NCBI RefSeq assembly: GCF_036924515.1
Contig: NZ_JAZHRR010000001.1
Coordinates: 310,001 to 374,000 of the forward strand
Direction of reading: 5' to 3'
Source: Bradyrhizobium sp. AZCC 1610
Lineage (GTDB): Bacteria; Pseudomonadota; Alphaproteobacteria; Rhizobiales; Xanthobacteraceae
DNA length: 64,000 nt
The notes under the pieces were generated by a model. It saw only the letters and a program-made list of their open reading frames with translations, was not told the origin of the DNA and searched no databases. Shown here piece by piece: positions 23,229 to 33,438 of this stretch. The position numbers and the translations under genes are program-made. Positions within the stretch are counted from its first letter, which is position 1, and every line of letters begins with the position of its first letter.

Positions 23229-24746
23229 TCAACCCACCTTCGCCCTTGCCCCCGACGGCATGACCCGGAAATCGCGGTTGTCCTTCAGCCAGCCAGCGCG
23301 TTCGTCGCGCAGCAAGGTACGGCGGACCTTGCCGGAATCGTCACGCAGGCCGACGGTGACGGCCTCGAAACTTTCCGGATGCTTGTAGCGGCTAAGGCGG
23401 TCGGCCAGGAACGCGGCCATGCCGTCGGCCACGGCCTGCGCGTCCGTGCTGCCGTCGAGTTCGAGGATGGCGTGCACGCGCTGCCCGAATTCCGGATCGG
23501 GCAGGCCGACGACGACGCAGGAGCGCACTTCGGGATGTTCCGTCACCGCGGCCTCGACTTCCGCCGGATAGATGTTCGCGCCGCCGCGCAGGATCATGTC
23601 GGCGAGGCGGTCGCCGAGATAGAGATAGCCTTCCGCATCGAGCCGGCCGATATCGCCGAGCGATTCCCAACCATCCGCGCGGCGCTTCGGCTCGGCGCCG
23701 AGATAGTGATAGGTGGAGCCGGCGCCGTCATTGGGCAGGAAATAAATTTCGCCGGTCTCGCCGGTGGCGACCTCGTTGCCGTCTTCGCCAATGATGCGCA
23801 GGCGCGCGGTCTCGCCGATCTTACCGACCGAGCCGCGGTGTTCGAGCCATTCAACGCCCGATATGATCGTGGCGCCCTGTGCTTCGGTGCCGCCATAGAG
23901 TTCGTAGATGCGTTCGGGCCCCAGCCACTCGATCCATTTTTCCTTCAGCCATGGCGGCATCGGCGCGGCCATGTGAAACACGATCTGCAGGCTCGACAGG
24001 TCGTAACGGTTGCGCACCTGGTCGGGCAGCGCCCAGATCCGGTGCATCATGGTGGGCACGAAATTGACCCACTGTACCCGGCTGGCCTCGATCAGGCGCA
24101 AGCATTCCTCGGCGTCGAATTTGACGAGGCCGGTGACGCGTCCGCCGTTGAACAGCGCGGTGTGCGAAACGATGAAGGGGGCGTTGTGGTAGAGCGGGCC
24201 GGGGTTGAGCAGGGAAGCGCCGAGTGCCATGCCGAGCGCCGCCGGTCCGGCGGTATCGATCACGGCAGGCTTGTGATCGAGGATCACTTTCGGCCGACCG
24301 GTCGAGCCGCCGCTGGTCATCGCCTTCCAGTAGCGCGCCACCGGGTTGTCGACTGGTTCGTCGGAAAAGCCGTCCGGCACGAAATCGGCCGGCAGCGAAT
24401 TCGGCGCGTTCCAGTCCGGCTGGCCGCCGACCACCAAGGACGGCTTGAGAATGTCGAGCACGGCGGCGGCCTCGCCGCGCGGCAGCCGCCAGGTCAGCGA
24501 CGTCGGCGTCGCGCCGCATTTCCACACCGCAAAGGTGGTCTCGAAAAACACATTGCTGTTGGGCAGCCCGATGGCGACGAAATCGCCGGGCTTGACGCCC
24601 TTGGCGGCGAACGCACGTGCGCGTCGGTTGGCGTTGCGCTCGAGCTGCTCCCAGGTGATGGCATCGGCGCCGTGACTGACCGCGATGGTGTCCTTCGGTT
24701 TCCGTTCGGCATACCAGCGTGGCACGTCGGCGATGGGAATGAGCAT
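23229..24746 (-). CDS. AMP-dependent acyl-CoA synthetase/ligase
   Basis: A 505-residue ANL-superfamily enzyme that adenylates a carboxylic acid and makes its CoA thioester. ATG 24746 (MLIPIADVPRWY) gives the typical length. The P-loop motif is TSGGSTGRPKVI, A5 is YGGTEAQG, and the A8 hinge reads LYLGDRLADMILRGGANIYP with the ANL Asp and Arg. The C-terminal Lys position is SGKVRRT. It resembles bile-acid-CoA or medium/long-chain acyl-CoA ligases; the substrate is uncertain. No catabolic partner genes adjoin. Confidence 0.88.
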   Translation of the reverse strand: MLIPIADVPRWYAERKPKDTIAVSHGADAITWEQLERNANRRARAFAAKGVKPGDFVAIGLPNSNVFFETTFAVWKCGATPTSLTWRLPRGEAAAVLDILKPSLVVGGQPDWNAPNSLPADFVPDGFSDEPVDNPVARYWKAMTSGGSTGRPKVILDHKPAVIDTAGPAALGMALGASLLNPGPLYHNAPFIVSHTALFNGGRVTGLVKFDAEECLRLIEASRVQWVNFVPTMMHRIWALPDQVRNRYDLSSLQIVFHMAAPMPPWLKEKWIEWLGPERIYELYGGTEAQGATIISGVEWLEHRGSVGKIGETARLRIIGEDGNEVATGETGEIYFLPNDGAGSTYHYLGAEPKRRADGWESLGDIGRLDAEGYLYLGDRLADMILRGGANIYPAEVEAAVTEHPEVRSCVVVGLPDPEFGQRVHAILELDGSTDAQAVADGMAAFLADRLSRYKHPESFEAVTVGLRDDSGKVRRTLLRDERAGWLKDNRDFRVMPSGARAKVG

Positions 24747-25013
24747 AGGGCGTTTCCGTTGGGGGCGTTGATGCCGCTCTTGTGGTTCTGATGAGGCGAG
24801 TGCCTCAGAAGTATCGTGACAGAATTGGATGGCGGAGTGAAGAGAGGCCGGAGCATGCGTGCTGGGTCGGAGCGCATTTGCCCGAACATGGATCGTTGGT
24901 GGTCCGCTGATCGAATTCGGCCCACCGCTCCTGCGGTTGCCATTTCCGACGCACAGCAGCGCGATGTTCGACCGCAAGGGATCAGCGCGCTGCGAGGCAG
25001 ACCGCGAAAAGAA
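24747..25013. other. Gene-free intergenic region
   Basis: The frame of the ligase remains open here but codons are not protein-like. It must hold the ligase promoter; I see no clear operator. Confidence 0.4.
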
Positions 25014-25037
25014 AAGGCCCCGCCTCGGCGGGGCCTT
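25014..25037 (-). terminator. Rho-independent terminator
   Basis: aaggccccgcc/ggcggggcctt hairpin with a one- or two-base loop. On the minus strand it is followed by a T-rich run (cttttcttttc), placed right after the secreted protein gene at 25064. A clear intrinsic terminator. Confidence 0.85.
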
Positions 25038-25063
25038 CCTGCGCGGGCGTCTACGCGATCGGC

Positions 25064-25396
25064 TCACCAGTCAGAAACGACAATGTTGCCGTAGGGTGCG
25101 TAGTCGATGGGCACCGGCGCGCCAAATGCGGGGGCCGGCACATAGGCCCGACGGCTCACCACAACGGTGCTTGGCCGCACAATCGGCGGTGCCCCGATAA
25201 CTGGCGCGGGTGCGACGTAAGCGCTCCTCGGAGCCACTGCTACCGGATAGGGGTCGGCATATCTATCGACATAGTCGGCATATCTATCGACATAGATTGC
25301 CTGTGCCGATGCACCGGTGACGCCGAAGGCCAACAAACCGGCGATCGCCAGGCCGGCCGTCGAGCAAATGCGCGATCTCGTTGTCATGTTCCGCAA
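25064..25396 (-). CDS. Small secreted protein with tandem YVDRYAD units
   Basis: A 110-residue protein with a signal peptide (about 1-31, ending GASAQ), then a two-fold repeat YVDRYADYVDRYAD produced by a 21-bp DNA duplication (25256-25297), and a Pro/Val/Ala/Tyr-rich remainder (PVIGAPPIVRPSTVVV). The composition suggests an unstructured envelope-associated protein common in rhizobia. Function unknown. A strong terminator follows. Confidence 0.7.
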   Translation of the reverse strand: MRNMTTRSRICSTAGLAIAGLLAFGVTGASAQAIYVDRYADYVDRYADPYPVAVAPRSAYVAPAPVIGAPPIVRPSTVVVSRRAYVPAPAFGAPVPIDYAPYGNIVVSDW

Positions 25397-25509
25397 TCTC
25401 CTTCACTTGTTACGGCTTGCAGCCGAACAACCGAACCCACACCGCGCGCGGTCGTTCCCGGCGCTCACGAGGTTTTTGACCGCAAGTTCCACCGTGATAG
25501 TTTCGCAGT

Positions 25510-26436
25510 TTACGGACCGGCCAGGATATCGGTGTCCAGCGGGCTATCGTGAGAAGCAAACCATTCGGCGCGAAGCGCTGCGCGGCGGCGACCACCATCG
25601 TTGATTGGCAGCTTCAACGCCTCGAGCAGGCCCTGGACCTCGCCGCGCGCTAGGAGACGAGATGGCTCCTCCCCGTCGGTGTCGGGCATTGTCTCCCATA
25701 GCTGGTCCAGCGCGGTGAGCCCACGTGGAAAAAGATCGCGATAAATCGCGCGCTCCTGAAAGCCAGTCGCGGCCCGGAAACCTGCATTGAGGGCCAGTTC
25801 CTGCAAGCAGCCGCAAAGAACCGGGGCGGTAGATGATCGTTGCGCCGAAATGCGGTTGCGCACGACGACCCAATCGATGAGGGCGCCGTCAACCGGCCGG
25901 CGATGGCGGCGTATCTCGCGCACCAGCTCGCCGTAATGGCCGACCCCGGTGACCGTCAACGTAACCGGATCGAGTGTCGCCAGCACGTCGAGGTCGAGAA
26001 AACTGTCGTTCAGCGGCGTCACCAGGGTGTCTGTGATCGAATGGGCGAGCCGCATCAGGTAGCTGTCATGCGGAGGCGTATCGATCACGACAAAGTCGTG
26101 GCGATCCTGCGCAGCGGCAACGGCTCGCTGGAAATCGGAGAATTCGGCAGCCTCGTTTTCCTCCACCATGGGGCCTTCGACGCGTGCGATGCAGAAATGC
26201 GTCGGCAGCTCCAGATCGGCTTGGCTCCGCCGCGCCCAGCCGCGCCGGTTCTCGATACAGTGGGTGAGGGACCGTTGCCGGCCATCGAGATCGATGGTTG
26301 CGACGCGCTGGCCGGCCTTCAGCAGCGCAACGGCGACGTGCATCGCGATTGTGGTTTTACCCGAACCGCCCTTCTCGTTTCCGACCACGACGACGTGCGG
26401 CGACGGGCGCAATTGATGTACAGGCGCGGTAAGCAC
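25510..26436 (-). CDS. mipZ: ParA-like ATPase, MipZ division-plane positioning type
   Basis: A 308-residue deviant Walker A ATPase. [13 protein letters not shown] (about 19-31) carries the signature Lys, [14 protein letters not shown] (about 46-59) is typical of MipZ rather than plasmid ParA, and [14 protein letters not shown] is Walker B. MipZ forms a polar gradient bound to ParB and inhibits FtsZ assembly. The long C-terminal part ([25 protein letters not shown]) is also MipZ-like. It stands alone, not near parAB. The symbol is from resemblance to MipZ; orthology would need a tree. Confidence 0.8.
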   Translation of the reverse strand: MLTAPVHQLRPSPHVVVVGNEKGGSGKTTIAMHVAVALLKAGQRVATIDLDGRQRSLTHCIENRRGWARRSQADLELPTHFCIARVEGPMVEENEAAEFSDFQRAVAAAQDRHDFVVIDTPPHDSYLMRLAHSITDTLVTPLNDSFLDLDVLATLDPVTLTVTGVGHYGELVREIRRHRRPVDGALIDWVVVRNRISAQRSSTAPVLCGCLQELALNAGFRAATGFQERAIYRDLFPRGLTALDQLWETMPDTDGEEPSRLLARGEVQGLLEALKLPINDGGRRRAALRAEWFASHDSPLDTDILAGP

Positions 26437-26602
26437 GGCTGCGCCTCCACGAACCGTCGGTTGCTTTCAAGCCTGCTCAGGAGGCGCGCCCCGCAATGGC
26501 GCGGCGGTCCTGTGCGGCAGGCAATAACATAACAGGCGCGTGGAGCCGTTTGTTCCTGGAACGGCCGGTCGCCCGAAGCTGCCGGTCATTTTTTGCAAGC
26601 CC

Positions 26603-26633
26603 CTTGCAGCGCAACTCTGCCCCACCTAAGTCG
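26603..26633 (+). promoter_or_regulatory. Possible heat-shock (RpoH-type) promoter
   Basis: CTTG at 26603 and CCTAAGTCG starting 18 bases later approximate the alphaproteobacterial RpoH pattern (CTTG, ~17 bases, CYTATNT). It lies just before the groES remnant and 215 bp before groEL. No CIRCE inverted repeat is visible. Weak evidence from base matching alone. Confidence 0.3.
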
Positions 26634-26643
26634 CATGCTGTAG

Positions 26644-28491
<1,848 letters not shown>

Positions 28492-28660
28492 ATAAACCGC
28501 AAGGTGACTGGCGGGCCCGCAGTGGCGCGCCAATCACCGGAGATTCAATTTCACTATGGCGCGTGTGCCTTCGGGGACGGAACGCATCTGTGTTGACGTC
28601 GTTGCCGGCTTGAACCGAAGGCCAACCGATGGATGGCGCGATAAATCCGTGGCGCGAATC

Positions 28661-29218
28661 CTACGGATCGAGCTCGGTGTCCCAGTATAAATAATCCAGC
28701 CAGCTATCGTGCAGATAGTTCGGCGGAAACAATCGGCCGTTCCGATGCAGTTGATGCACCGTCGGCGCGAACGGGTGTTGTCTCGGAAACATCCGCGCCT
28801 GTTGCGGTGTCAGATTGCCCTTGCGCAGATTGCACGGCGAGCAGGCCGCGACCACGTTCTCCCAGGTGGTCTGGCCGCCCTTGCTGCGCGGGATGATGTG
28901 ATCGAAGGTGAGGTCGTCATGCGCGTGGCAGTACTGGCAGACGAAGCGGTCGCGCAGGAAGACGTTGAACCGGGTGAAGGCGGGATGCGTGGTCGGCTTG
29001 ACGAACGACTTCAGCGAGACCACGCTCGGAAGCTGGATCTCGAAGCTCGGGCTGTGCACCGCGCGGTCGTAATGCGCGACGATGTTGACGCGATCGAGAA
29101 ACACCGCCTTGATCGCGTCCTGCCACGACCAGAGAGACAGCGGGTAATAACTCAGCGGCCGGAAATCCGCGTTCAGCACCAGTACCGGCCAACCGCCCTG
29201 CGAGACGTGTGCGTTCAA
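28661..29218 (-). CDS. HNH endonuclease family protein
   Basis: A 185-residue protein with the HNH/zinc-finger core at about residues 94-135: CQYCHAHDDLTFDHIIPRS (CxxC then DH), GGQTTWENVVAACSPCNLRKG (N, CxxC). This alphaproteobacterial family of stand-alone HNH proteins usually has the N-terminal LNADFRPLSYYPLSLWSW signature seen here at about 15-32. It is chromosomal and conserved rather than mobile; function is unknown though nuclease activity is plausible. Confidence 0.88.
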   Translation of the reverse strand: MNAHVSQGGWPVLVLNADFRPLSYYPLSLWSWQDAIKAVFLDRVNIVAHYDRAVHSPSFEIQLPSVVSLKSFVKPTTHPAFTRFNVFLRDRFVCQYCHAHDDLTFDHIIPRSKGGQTTWENVVAACSPCNLRKGNLTPQQARMFPRQHPFAPTVHQLHRNGRLFPPNYLHDSWLDYLYWDTELDP

Positions 29219-29429
29219 GTAACGCTCCTGACCCCCATGTTAGCTGCGAAGCAGCATGCGCCTTGCATACTACAGGCAGCGTGACGGGATTGTGAAGAGC
29301 GTTCCGGGCCTTATCCAGCAAAGGGAACGCGGGTTCGGCGCCGTGCCCCGAGAAAAAGCCTCGGTTCCTCGCCCCGCCGGTGCCTGATATTCGCGGTCAA
29401 TCCATCGTGATGAGCAGCCACACTGGCAT

Positions 29430-30062
29430 CTACGGCCTAGTCGCGCTCGTCACGAGCTTCAGGCCGAGAGCGAACATGACCGCACCGGCCGCTCGGTCAA
29501 TCCAGGACTTGTACGACAGATAGGCCCGTTGCGGGCCTGACGACGAGAAGAGGAGGGCGACCAATGCGTACCAGGCAGACTCGACGAGAAACACGGCGGC
29601 AAGCAGCGCCGCAGCGAACCCCGGCGAGAAGGACGCGGGGAGAAAAGCGGCGAACACGCTTGCATAGACGATGGCAGTCTTCGGATTGCTCACCTGTGTT
29701 GTGAGGCCCAGCCAGAATGCGCGCAGCGGCCCGCTGCTGCCCCTGCCGCCATCAGCGACGACAGCGACAGGCCGCTGCGCAGACCTAAATATGAGAAAAC
29801 CGAGGTAGCAAAGATACAGACCTCCCAGAACCCTGAGCCCTGCATAGAGCGCCGGCACCGCCAGCAGGACGCTCTGCAGCCCGAGGAGTGCCGCCGCGCC
29901 GAAGATGGCGCCCCCAGCGCCCATACCCAGCGCTGTGGCAAGCGCCCGGATTCGGCTTGATGCGACAGCCACACGGGCCACCATCACGAAGCTGGGCCCG
30001 GGGCTGATCACCCCAACGCTGAGCGCGGCGACGATGCTGGCGAGCGTTGCAAGTTCTTGCAT
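29430..30062 (-). CDS. LysE family amino-acid/metabolite exporter
   Basis: A 210-residue, six-helix transporter. The start ATG 30062 (MQELATLASIV) gives the family length. The hallmark GVISPGPSFVMVARVAVASS (about 17-36) and later GLTTQVSNPKTAIVYASVFA (about 130-149) match LysE/RhtB proteins, which export amino acids or related compounds. Substrate unknown. The next gene on the same strand is an NTF2-like protein upstream, 50 bp away. Confidence 0.88.
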   Translation of the reverse strand: MQELATLASIVAALSVGVISPGPSFVMVARVAVASSRIRALATALGMGAGGAIFGAAALLGLQSVLLAVPALYAGLRVLGGLYLCYLGFLIFRSAQRPVAVVADGGRGSSGPLRAFWLGLTTQVSNPKTAIVYASVFAAFLPASFSPGFAAALLAAVFLVESAWYALVALLFSSSGPQRAYLSYKSWIDRAAGAVMFALGLKLVTSATRP

Positions 30063-30111
30063 TGTCGAATCCTCCGGCTGGCTTGCACAGGCTTGAGTAT
30101 AACAGGCCCGA

Positions 30112-30537
30112 CTATTCTGTGTGCGGCGGAGCTTTGACCGCCCATTCCGGATCGGCACCGAAGGGATGATCCATGAAAAACACCCAGGTGCCGTCGGGCA
30201 ACCGGCGGTGAACCTCCATGCCGTGGTGATGCACCTCGGTCGGCTTGCCGTCTTCGCCGGTGCCCTTGATCAGCCATTGCGACCGCGTCATTGCGAACTC
30301 GCCGGAGACCGTCGTGTGATGGGTCACGACATCCATGTGCGGCTTCAATCCGACATAGGCCGCCATCGTCTGGCGGATGCCGTCGGCGCCGCGCGCAATG
30401 CTGCTGCCGCCATGGACTTCGTCGACCTGAACGATCGAGGCGTCGGGATGGTACATCGCCGCCGCGGCGTCAACGTCCTGCGCATTGAACGCGCGTGCCA
30501 GCCAGAGATTGCAAAGTTCGGGGGACGGAGCACCCAT
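30112..30537 (-). CDS. NTF2-like (SnoaL) domain protein
   Basis: A 141-residue single-domain protein with the cone-shaped NTF2 fold pattern: LARAFNAQDVDAAAAMYHPD near the start, a strand-rich middle (TVSGEFAMTRSQWLIKGTG) and a C-terminal GTWVFFMDHPFG. Such proteins include steroid isomerases and polyketide cyclases, but the active residues are not diagnostic. It is divergent from the LysR gene, with a tandem 13-bp repeat between them, suggesting regulation by that LysR protein. Confidence 0.75.
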   Translation of the reverse strand: MGAPSPELCNLWLARAFNAQDVDAAAAMYHPDASIVQVDEVHGGSSIARGADGIRQTMAAYVGLKPHMDVVTHHTTVSGEFAMTRSQWLIKGTGEDGKPTEVHHHGMEVHRRLPDGTWVFFMDHPFGADPEWAVKAPPHTE

Positions 30538-30554
30538 TTCTCAACTCCCATATT

Positions 30555-30582
30555 TTGAAGGTTGATCTGTTGAAGGTTGATC
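30555..30582. promoter_or_regulatory. Tandem 13-bp direct repeat upstream of the NTF2-like gene
   Basis: ttgaaggttgatc occurs at 30555-30567 and 30570-30582, 15 bp apart. The position, 18 bp before the NTF2-like gene start and about 180 bp before LysR, suits a regulator-binding site. The spacing differs from classic LysR T-N11-A palindromes, so the binding protein is a guess. Confidence 0.45.
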
Positions 30583-30758
30583 GATCATTGCGCTTGGGGC
30601 AGCGGCTTCATGCTTCGCTGCAAAGCTGGATCGGCGTCATCCTGTGTTCCTCATCTCGCTTCCGTTGTCCGACAGGTGGTGTCTGGCGGAACGGAAAGCA
30701 CGTTGGAATTGCGCCAGCGTCACTTGCGAAATTGCAAGGGGCCCCTAGCTGTGCAGCC

Positions 30759-31682
30759 ATGGAGGACTGGAACGAGCCCCAACTCGTGTTGGCGGTGCAT
30801 CGGGCAAGCAGCCTCACCGGCGCCGCCAAAGCGCTAGATATTGACCATTCGACCGCGTTCCGGCGCCTGAATGCGCTGGAAACGCGGCTCGGCGTTCGCC
30901 TGTTCGAACGGCTTCCGGGCGGGGCGTACCAGGCGACGCCGGCGGGCGAGCGGATGGCGGCAGCGGCGGAGCGCATGGAAGACGAGGCGCTCGCCATCGA
31001 TCGTGACATTGCCGGCCGCGACCACCGCCTCTCCGGCCGCTTGCGCGTAACCTCCTCGGAGACGCTCGCGTATCGAAAGCTGACCGGTCACCTCGCACGG
31101 TTCCGGCAAACCCATCCCGGCATCGTCGTCGAGCTCGTGATCGACAACCGTGTCCTCAGCCTCTCGCGCCGCGAGGCGGATATCGCGCTTCGCCCGATGC
31201 GGCCGAAGGAGGGCGACCTCTGGGGCCGCAAGCTCGCCGATGTCGCATGGACCGTCTATGGCACTGCTCGCTATCTCGAAGAGCGAGGCGGCGCCGTTTC
31301 ATCCCCGGAAGATCTCGGCGGCCACGCGCTGATCGGATGGGAGGATACGGCTGCCGGCATCATGGCTGCAGATTGGCTGAACAGAACGGTGCCGGATGAC
31401 GCCTTCGTTTATCGGACCAACAGCCTCGTCAATCAGTTCATCGCCGCGAAGGCCGGCATCGGTCTCGCGCTGCTTCCCTGCTATCTCGGCGACGAAGATT
31501 CCGACCTCGTCCGCGGGCTGCCTGGGCCAGTGCCGGACCTGGCTGGCGAACTATGGATCGTGACCCACGCTGACCTGAAACGGACCGCGCGGGTTCGTGC
31601 GTTCTTCGATATCGTTGGAGAGGGCCTTGCCCGTGAGCACAGCTTGTTTAGCGGGCGAGGCCTATCCCGCTCTGCGGTCTAG
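30759..31682 (+). CDS. LysR family transcriptional regulator
   Basis: A 307-residue regulator from ATG 30759 (MEDWNEPQLVLAVHR). The N-terminal helix-turn-helix reads SLTGAAKALDIDHSTAFRRLNALE, followed by the substrate-binding domain (about 92-300). The frame continues upstream, but that part is not conserved-looking. It is divergent from the NTF2-like and LysE genes. The stop overlaps the end of the convergent NHL gene by 4 bp. Confidence 0.88.
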   Translation: MEDWNEPQLVLAVHRASSLTGAAKALDIDHSTAFRRLNALETRLGVRLFERLPGGAYQATPAGERMAAAAERMEDEALAIDRDIAGRDHRLSGRLRVTSSETLAYRKLTGHLARFRQTHPGIVVELVIDNRVLSLSRREADIALRPMRPKEGDLWGRKLADVAWTVYGTARYLEERGGAVSSPEDLGGHALIGWEDTAAGIMAADWLNRTVPDDAFVYRTNSLVNQFIAAKAGIGLALLPCYLGDEDSDLVRGLPGPVPDLAGELWIVTHADLKRTARVRAFFDIVGEGLAREHSLFSGRGLSRSAV

Positions 31683-32647
31683 ATTTTCTCCAGCTTCTGC
31701 AGGCAGCGGCTCACCCGAACCTCCGGCGGCATCGGCGTATCCGGAAAACTGGTCTTCCAGTCGGTGACGCCGACTTCGCCGATATAGATGTCGCCCTTCG
31801 AATCCATCGCGATGCCGTGCGGCGCGAGGAATTTGCCCGCCTCCAGCCCCGGGCCGTTCTCGCCGCCGAGCCGGGCGATCCGTTTGCCTTTTGAATCGAC
31901 GATCGAAAGCCGCGGGCCGAGATTGGGCACCTTGCGGTTCACGGCCAAGCCGGGGCCGAGCTCGCCGACGATGAAAGTGGGCTGCTTGCCGCCGCAGCAA
32001 CACAGCGCGCATGGCCGGTGCAGGTTGTTCCACTGCGTCTCGTATTTGCCGTTGCCGTCGAACACCTGCACGCGGTGGTTCTCGCGGTCGGCGACATAGA
32101 CCCAGCCGTCGGCATCGGTGGCGATGTTGTGGACAATGTTGAACTGGCCGGGATCGGTGCCGGGCTCGCCCCAGGTCTTCAGCAGCTTTCCATTCGGCGA
32201 ATATTTGTGGACGCAGGCATTGCCATAGCCGTCCGAGACGTAGATCTCGCCCTTCGGCGACAGTGCGGTATGCGTGCAGCGGTGGAACGGCTCGCCGCTC
32301 ATGAACGGCGCCGGCTTGTTCGGAATGCCGATGGTCAGCAGCACCTTGCCGTCGGTCGTGCACTTGCGCACGGTGTGGTCGCCGTCATCGGTGCAATAGA
32401 GATGATCGTCGGCGTCGATGTGCAGGCCATGCGCGCGGTTGAACAGGCCTTCGCCCCAGCTGGTGATGAAATTGCCCTCGCGGTCGAGCACTACCATCGG
32501 ATGGTCGCCGCGGTTGAAGACATAGATGCGGTTCTTGCTGTCGACCGCGACGGAAGCGGCGTCGGTCAGGCTCCATCCGTCAGGCAGCTTCGCCCAGTTT
32601 TCAACCACGCGGTAACGGTGGTCGCCTGAGCCGAGGATTGTGGGCAT
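31679..32647 (-). CDS. NHL-repeat beta-propeller protein
   Basis: A 322-residue protein built of repeated NHL-type blades (for example SVAVDSKNRIYVFNRGDHPM, GLHIDADDHLYCTDDGDHTV and IATDADGWVYVADRENHRVQ), each about 45 residues, giving five or six blades. It resembles peptidylglycine alpha-amidating lyase-like proteins. An unusual Cys cluster, CALCCCGG, lies at about 213-220. No signal peptide is visible. Start ATG 32647 was chosen since it begins the first blade segment. Function unknown; the preceding two-component genes are on the same strand. Confidence 0.78.
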   Translation of the reverse strand: MPTILGSGDHRYRVVENWAKLPDGWSLTDAASVAVDSKNRIYVFNRGDHPMVVLDREGNFITSWGEGLFNRAHGLHIDADDHLYCTDDGDHTVRKCTTDGKVLLTIGIPNKPAPFMSGEPFHRCTHTALSPKGEIYVSDGYGNACVHKYSPNGKLLKTWGEPGTDPGQFNIVHNIATDADGWVYVADRENHRVQVFDGNGKYETQWNNLHRPCALCCCGGKQPTFIVGELGPGLAVNRKVPNLGPRLSIVDSKGKRIARLGGENGPGLEAGKFLAPHGIAMDSKGDIYIGEVGVTDWKTSFPDTPMPPEVRVSRCLQKLEKI

Positions 32648-32740
32648 GCGCTTCTCCCCATCTGATATTTGTTGGCGGGAGTGTTGCAGAGACCTGTCCG
32701 AAGCACGAGGGGGATTTGCGCATGGCACGTTTCTTCCAGA

Positions 32741-33436
32741 CTAGCTCCCCATATCCTCCGCCGCGATGATCCGCTGGCGAAGCGCCAGGCGTACCAATTC
32801 GATGTCGGAGCCGACGCCGAGCTTGGCGCGGATCTGATAGCGGGTGTTGGCCGCGGTCTTGACGCTGATATGCAGCGTGTTTGCGATCTCATCTACGGAT
32901 TTCTCCGCCAGCAGCATGCGCAGGATCTCGAATTCACGCGGGCTCAGCGTGTCGATTGCCGAAGGCTCGTCGGCGAGCCGGTTGATCGCCAGTTCGTGGT
33001 CGATGTCGGGGCTGAGCGCGATGCGTCCGGCCATGACCTCGGCGATCGCGCGCAGCAGCGCCTCGGGCGGGTTGCTTTTGGTGACAAAGCCGCGTGCGCC
33101 CGCCTTGATCGCCTGGATCGCATAGGCGGCGCTCTGGTGCATTGAGAATACGAGGATGCGCGCGGACTTGTCCCATTGCCGGATACGCCTGATAGCCTCG
33201 ACTCCGCCAATTCCGGGCATCGACAGGTCCATGATGACGAGGTCGGGCCTGGCTTCCTTGTAGACGCGATAGGCGTCGGCGCCGTTGTCGGCTTCGGCGA
33301 CGATCTGAAGGCGATCCTGCTTTTGCAACAGCGAGCGATAGCCCTCGCGCACGATGGAATGGTCGTCCACCAGCATCACGCGCGTGCGGCCTGCGGTGTT
33401 CGCCAAGTCTGAGGCTGCCATGTCTGAGGCTGCCAT
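32741..33436 (-). CDS. NarL/FixJ-type response regulator
   Basis: A 231-residue two-component regulator: receiver domain about 17-135 with phosphorylation site Asp70 (LVIMDLSMPG) and conserved Lys in FVTKSN, and a LuxR helix-turn-helix about 163-225 (LSPREFEILRMLL, VDEIANTLHISVKTAANTR). The N-terminus is duplicated (MAASDMAASD) by a 15-bp repeat that places a second ATG at 33421. The kinase gene ends 2 bp upstream, so they are cognate and translationally linked. Confidence 0.92.
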   Translation of the reverse strand: MAASDMAASDLANTAGRTRVMLVDDHSIVREGYRSLLQKQDRLQIVAEADNGADAYRVYKEARPDLVIMDLSMPGIGGVEAIRRIRQWDKSARILVFSMHQSAAYAIQAIKAGARGFVTKSNPPEALLRAIAEVMAGRIALSPDIDHELAINRLADEPSAIDTLSPREFEILRMLLAEKSVDEIANTLHISVKTAANTRYQIRAKLGVGSDIELVRLALRQRIIAAEDMGS

Positions 33437-33438
33437 GT

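Noticed and set aside
23379-24791. 470-codon plus-strand frame opposite the acyl-CoA ligase
   Set aside because: Antisense shadow of a gene with full ANL motifs.
30495-30758. 88-codon N-terminal extension of the LysR protein
   Set aside because: No LysR homology upstream of MEDWNEPQ, and the region overlaps the divergent NTF2-like gene start and the 13-bp repeats.
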